Positions 61,450 to 64,000 of a stretch of 64,000 nt of DNA are shown here, one piece after another. The stretch covers positions 434,001 to 498,000 of the forward strand of contig NZ_BNJF01000001.1 of assembly GCF_016587355.1 (NCBI RefSeq). Reading direction: 5' to 3'. The number at the start of each line of letters is the position of its first letter. Position 1 is the stretch's first letter. The DNA comes from Ktedonospora formicarum (GTDB taxonomy: Bacteria; Chloroflexota; Ktedonobacteria; Ktedonobacterales; Ktedonobacteraceae). The position numbers and the translations under genes were made by a program. The notes under the pieces were generated by a model that was not told the DNA's origin, searched no databases, and saw nothing but the letters and a program-made list of their open reading frames with translations.

Positions 61450-62423
61450 ACCAAGACCGTCTCCCACCTTTCCCTTCAAACGAAGCCCTATCCCCACAAA
61501 CTTGTCAGGTGGCGCGCCTGTATCTTGCAGTCTGGGATGACCTGACCTCCGAAGAGAAGCAAACTGTCATGAAGCACGTGCGACATTGCGAAACCTGTGC
61601 ACAAGAGATGCATCTTATTCAGGAAGCCAAACGGATTGTGACAGGTCTTGAAATGTCCCAGCCATCCGCGCGCGTAGATGAAGCAGTCTATGCAGCCATC
61701 GCAAATAGATCTCGAACTCATCCTACACACTTTGCGCAAAGGCGGCAGCGAAGAGAAGAACAGCGCACAAGAGCACGCAATAAATGGCGACCCATTACAC
61801 TTGTAGCGTCACTGCTGCTACTTTGCGCCGCATCTCTCGCCATCTATACATCACTGCTCTCGCCCACGCAGCAATTTCAGATTCCAACAGATCTGACCTG
61901 GAATGGCTACGTCCTACACTATAGCCAGACACAGACAACCAAAGATGGTACGAAATATCGCGAGGACACCTATCGTGATCTCGCGAGTGATATGACACAT
62001 GTAGAGACCACCATGGATAATGAGGTTGATGTGGTCGCCGTCGGGAACAAAGAACATGGTGTTCTGGGGAAAGATATGATGAACCATGTCGCCCAATGGG
62101 ATGCCTTTGCCTGGAATGAGAGCACCTCTATGCTCAATCTGGCACAAATACGCGCTGATTTACAGGCAGGACGAGCCTCATACGAGGGAAAAGAAACTTT
62201 CAAGCAGCAGGAGGTTTATCAGATAGACTATCACGACGGATATATCCTTCTGCTCGATATGGATTATATGCCAGTCAATATCCTGCATCAGAAGAATCAG
62301 GGACAGACAGAACCGGTATATGATCAATTTGAAGTACTGCGAACTGAGAAAGTGCCTCAAGAACTCTGGGATATGAATGTCCCTCAGGGCTTCAAGATGG
62401 GAACCCTACCTCCAAAGCCCTGA
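61446..62423 (+). CDS. Anti-sigma factor with zinc-finger and outer sensor region
   Basis: A 325-residue single-pass membrane protein. The cytoplasmic part has a zf-HC2/ZAS motif: Q..ARLYLAVWDDL and MKHVRHCETCAQEMHL (H-x3-C-x2-C). A basic linker precedes one membrane helix (ITLVASLLLLCAASLAIYTS, about residues 117-137). The outer domain of 180 residues has a MucB/LolA-like beta pattern (VVAVGNKEHGV, YHDGYILLLDMDYMPVNILH), presumably sensing envelope state. Coupled by ATGA overlap to the ECF sigma gene, whose activity it should restrain. Confidence 0.88.
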   Translation: MNQDRLPPFPSNEALSPQTCQVARLYLAVWDDLTSEEKQTVMKHVRHCETCAQEMHLIQEAKRIVTGLEMSQPSARVDEAVYAAIANRSRTHPTHFAQRRQRREEQRTRARNKWRPITLVASLLLLCAASLAIYTSLLSPTQQFQIPTDLTWNGYVLHYSQTQTTKDGTKYREDTYRDLASDMTHVETTMDNEVDVVAVGNKEHGVLGKDMMNHVAQWDAFAWNESTSMLNLAQIRADLQAGRASYEGKETFKQQEVYQIDYHDGYILLLDMDYMPVNILHQKNQGQTEPVYDQFEVLRTEKVPQELWDMNVPQGFKMGTLPPKP

Positions 62424-62439
62424 AGGGGTCCACCTTCAT

Positions 62440-63267
62440 TTATGCCATCAAACGGCGCAGGAAATCCAGGCTTGTACGCAATTGCTTGACACGCACATCT
62501 CCATCCTGGGCTATCGCTGGGGCTTCCAAGCTGATATTACCCACAAAGCTTAGTTCCTTGAGGCTTGCGAAGAACGAGGCAAAATCAATCTGACCTTCTC
62601 CCGGATGTAGATAGAGGCGCTTGCCATCTGGTCCAAAACGCTGCCCGTTGGCATCTTTAATGTGCACATGACGTACGCGCTGCTCACGCCATAGGCGCTC
62701 TTGCTGGAAAACTTCCCCAAGCTGAGAGTGATCCGACAGAAATTCAGTGTCAAGCGCGACCTGACTACGATTATCACACTCTAGCGCAGCCATAATGTTG
62801 CTCAGAGGGTCCGCGCGCCTACAGGGAATCGTCTCAATCGCAAGCTCTATATCATGGCGTGTTGTCACATCCAGACATGCACTCAGGGACTCCAAATTAC
62901 GCTCAAGATCATCATCAAGTTCGGGCCATCCCCATAGGTGTAGTACCATAACCCGTACACCTATCCGGCGCGCCAACTGGCAATTCTCTTCCAGCCAACG
63001 TATACCCATGGCCCTCTGCTCCTCTTCAGGCTTCCCAAGCACAATACCTATATTCTTATCCGCGTGCATCGCCGGAAAAGCCAGGGACGAGCACTTCAGA
63101 TCATGAGCGATTTGCTCAATCTGCCCATACCAGTTGGGGTAAAACATCAATTCAAAGCCGTCCACCTCTAGCAGTGGCCCATATTCAAGCACCGCCTGAT
63201 AACCAGTCTGGTCTGGAAAGCGGCTAAAAGCGCCAGTCGAACATAGTAGTTGCATTGCCTGAGTCAT
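62440..63267 (-). CDS. Sugar phosphate isomerase/epimerase family (TIM barrel)
   Basis: A 275-residue xylose-isomerase-like TIM barrel. Elements: EVDGFELMFYPNWYGQIEQI, ENCQLARRIGVRVMVLHLWG, IELAIETIPCRRADPL (metal Glu), QVALDTEFLSDHSQLG, VRHVHIKDANGQRF (His-x-His) and HPGEGQIDFASFFASLKEL with NISLEAPA. These match metal-site residues of the family; the sugar is unknown. An alternative start lies four codons in. A second, related protein lies upstream on the same strand. Confidence 0.85.
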   Translation of the reverse strand: MTQAMQLLCSTGAFSRFPDQTGYQAVLEYGPLLEVDGFELMFYPNWYGQIEQIAHDLKCSSLAFPAMHADKNIGIVLGKPEEEQRAMGIRWLEENCQLARRIGVRVMVLHLWGWPELDDDLERNLESLSACLDVTTRHDIELAIETIPCRRADPLSNIMAALECDNRSQVALDTEFLSDHSQLGEVFQQERLWREQRVRHVHIKDANGQRFGPDGKRLYLHPGEGQIDFASFFASLKELSFVGNISLEAPAIAQDGDVRVKQLRTSLDFLRRLMA

Positions 63268-63287
63268 AAATGAAGGAACCCCCTTTG

Positions 63288-63328
63288 ATAGCTGAGCCTC
63301 GATAAGAACAGCATCGAGGCTCAGCTAT
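63288..63328 (-). terminator. 16-bp stem-loop between two isomerase-like genes
   Basis: ATAGCTGAGCCTCGAT pairs perfectly with ATCGAGGCTCAGCTAT (63288-63303 with 63313-63328, 9-base loop). It follows the minus-strand gene ending at 63379. Confidence 0.6.
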
Positions 63329-63378
63329 TATTCTACAACATAGTCGCAGTAAGAGAGTTCCTTCGCTCAGGAGATGAA

Positions 63379-64000
63379 CTATTCCACATAAGGTTGAACA
63401 AGAGAGGATTCGATCGCTAATCCCTGCCACTCATCATCATCTGGTCCCGCATAGATCAATGTATATGGACCAGCAAACCCTGCCTGGCGCGTGATATCCA
63501 GGCATCTTGTATAATCCTCGCCGTCCACAACAAAGGGAGAAGTAAACGATGCCTTCGCATGGCATGACTCAGCGAAAGAGGCAATTTTTGTTAACCTGGT
63601 ATACTTATCCTCGCCCTCCCAGTTACCAAAGTCAAAGCAGAGACCAACTTCACCCTCTAGGCGATTCAGCAGAGTTTGCACGGCCTCAGGGGTTGAAAGG
63701 AGCTCAAACCAGTTCTCGGTCATGAGGCGTATACCTTGCTCCCTTGCTTCCTGCGCCAGTTGACGCACTGCCTGATAACTGCGCTCCAGTGTCTCAGGAG
63801 TCGGAGCGGACTTACCCGCGATAACACGCATACAGCGAGCATCCAGGGCACTCGCAACTCTGAGCCACGAACTGATCCATGCCTGATCGCGCTCACCATC
63901 GCGAGGATGTGTCACATCACCATCATCAACCAACAAAGAGAAGAGCTCTACCTGCGCAGTCTTCAGAGCAGCCTTTAATTCGTCCAGATAGACAGGATCA
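63379..64000 (-). CDS. Sugar phosphate isomerase/epimerase-like protein, partial at window edge
   Basis: At least 206 residues, with the 5' end beyond base 64000. It reads DPVYLDELKAALKTAQVELF at the edge, then LLVDDGDVTHPRDGERDQAW, LDARCMRVIAGKSAPTPETL, GIRLMTENWFELLSTPEAVQ (metal Glu), VGLCFDFGNWEGEDKYTRL and GEDYTRCLDITRQAGFAGPY. This is the second half of a xylose-isomerase-like TIM barrel. It precedes the related gene at 62440 on the same strand with a stem-loop between, so the two may be separately transcribed. Confidence 0.8.
   Translation of the reverse strand, partial: DPVYLDELKAALKTAQVELFSLLVDDGDVTHPRDGERDQAWISSWLRVASALDARCMRVIAGKSAPTPETLERSYQAVRQLAQEAREQGIRLMTENWFELLSTPEAVQTLLNRLEGEVGLCFDFGNWEGEDKYTRLTKIASFAESCHAKASFTSPFVVDGEDYTRCLDITRQAGFAGPYTLIYAGPDDDEWQGLAIESSLVQPYVE

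Overview
The window looks like a piece of an IS-rich, moderate-GC Chloroflexota genome, most likely class Ktedonobacteria. This is inference from the gene mix: a MalT-type LuxR regulator with an N-terminal extra domain, a LanB/LanC lanthipeptide locus, SgcJ/EcaC, DinB and F420/LLM-type proteins, and very many degenerate insertion sequences. No rRNA, tRNA or CRISPR array was seen.

Layout. 1-9.7 kb: a decayed beta-propeller gene, a LuxR regulator divergent from a SnoaL-like gene, a polytopic membrane protein, DinB, sirtuin, an IS5 scrap, a dead FAD oxidoreductase and a PAS/GAF histidine kinase. 9.8-18.7 kb: a frameshifted FAD monooxygenase, TetR plus methyltransferase, a TnpB remnant, a MarR regulator divergent from a quinone oxidoreductase across a cluster of palindromes, an S51 peptidase, and a MarR/nitroreductase pair with a 27-bp palindrome upstream. 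19-30 kb: an MFS pump divergent from a GlxA-type regulator, a frameshifted beta-lactamase-like hydrolase, a UvrA-like ATPase, IS630 and TnpB remnants, an AT-rich two-TM remnant and a HEAT-repeat protein. 31-35.5 kb: an LLM oxidoreductase, an ISL3 remnant, and a MarR plus membrane-protein operon with an apparently leaderless promoter. 35.8-36.8 kb: an IS5-family element with both ends but a substituted catalytic Asp. 37-42.4 kb: a class I lanthipeptide locus (lanA, lanC, lanB, then the 5' part of an S9 peptidase gene). 42.4-45.8 kb: a decayed zone. 46-55 kb: a secreted GH30 hydrolase carrying an inserted module, a TetR, a large MalT-like regulator, a Tn5-like remnant, and an ATP-grasp ligase plus DMT exporter operon. 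55-64 kb: a second Tn5-like remnant, then minus-strand genes for two glycosyltransferase-like proteins, a membrane-anchored sulfite-oxidase-fold protein, an unknown protein and a radical SAM/SPASM enzyme, an ECF sigma/anti-sigma pair and two sugar-isomerase-like proteins.

The most interesting unit is the lanthipeptide locus. It has a 64-residue precursor with an F-D-L-D leader box and a Thr/Cys/Pro-rich core, a stop/start-overlapping cyclase, a full-length dehydratase, and a truncated prolyl-oligopeptidase-type protease, with no exporter in the window.

A cross-cutting feature is that at least eight otherwise recognisable genes are broken by one-base length changes, mostly in short G/C runs. 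These are either genuine decay or uncorrected long-read assembly errors, so the calls marked pseudogene for that reason may be intact in the organism.
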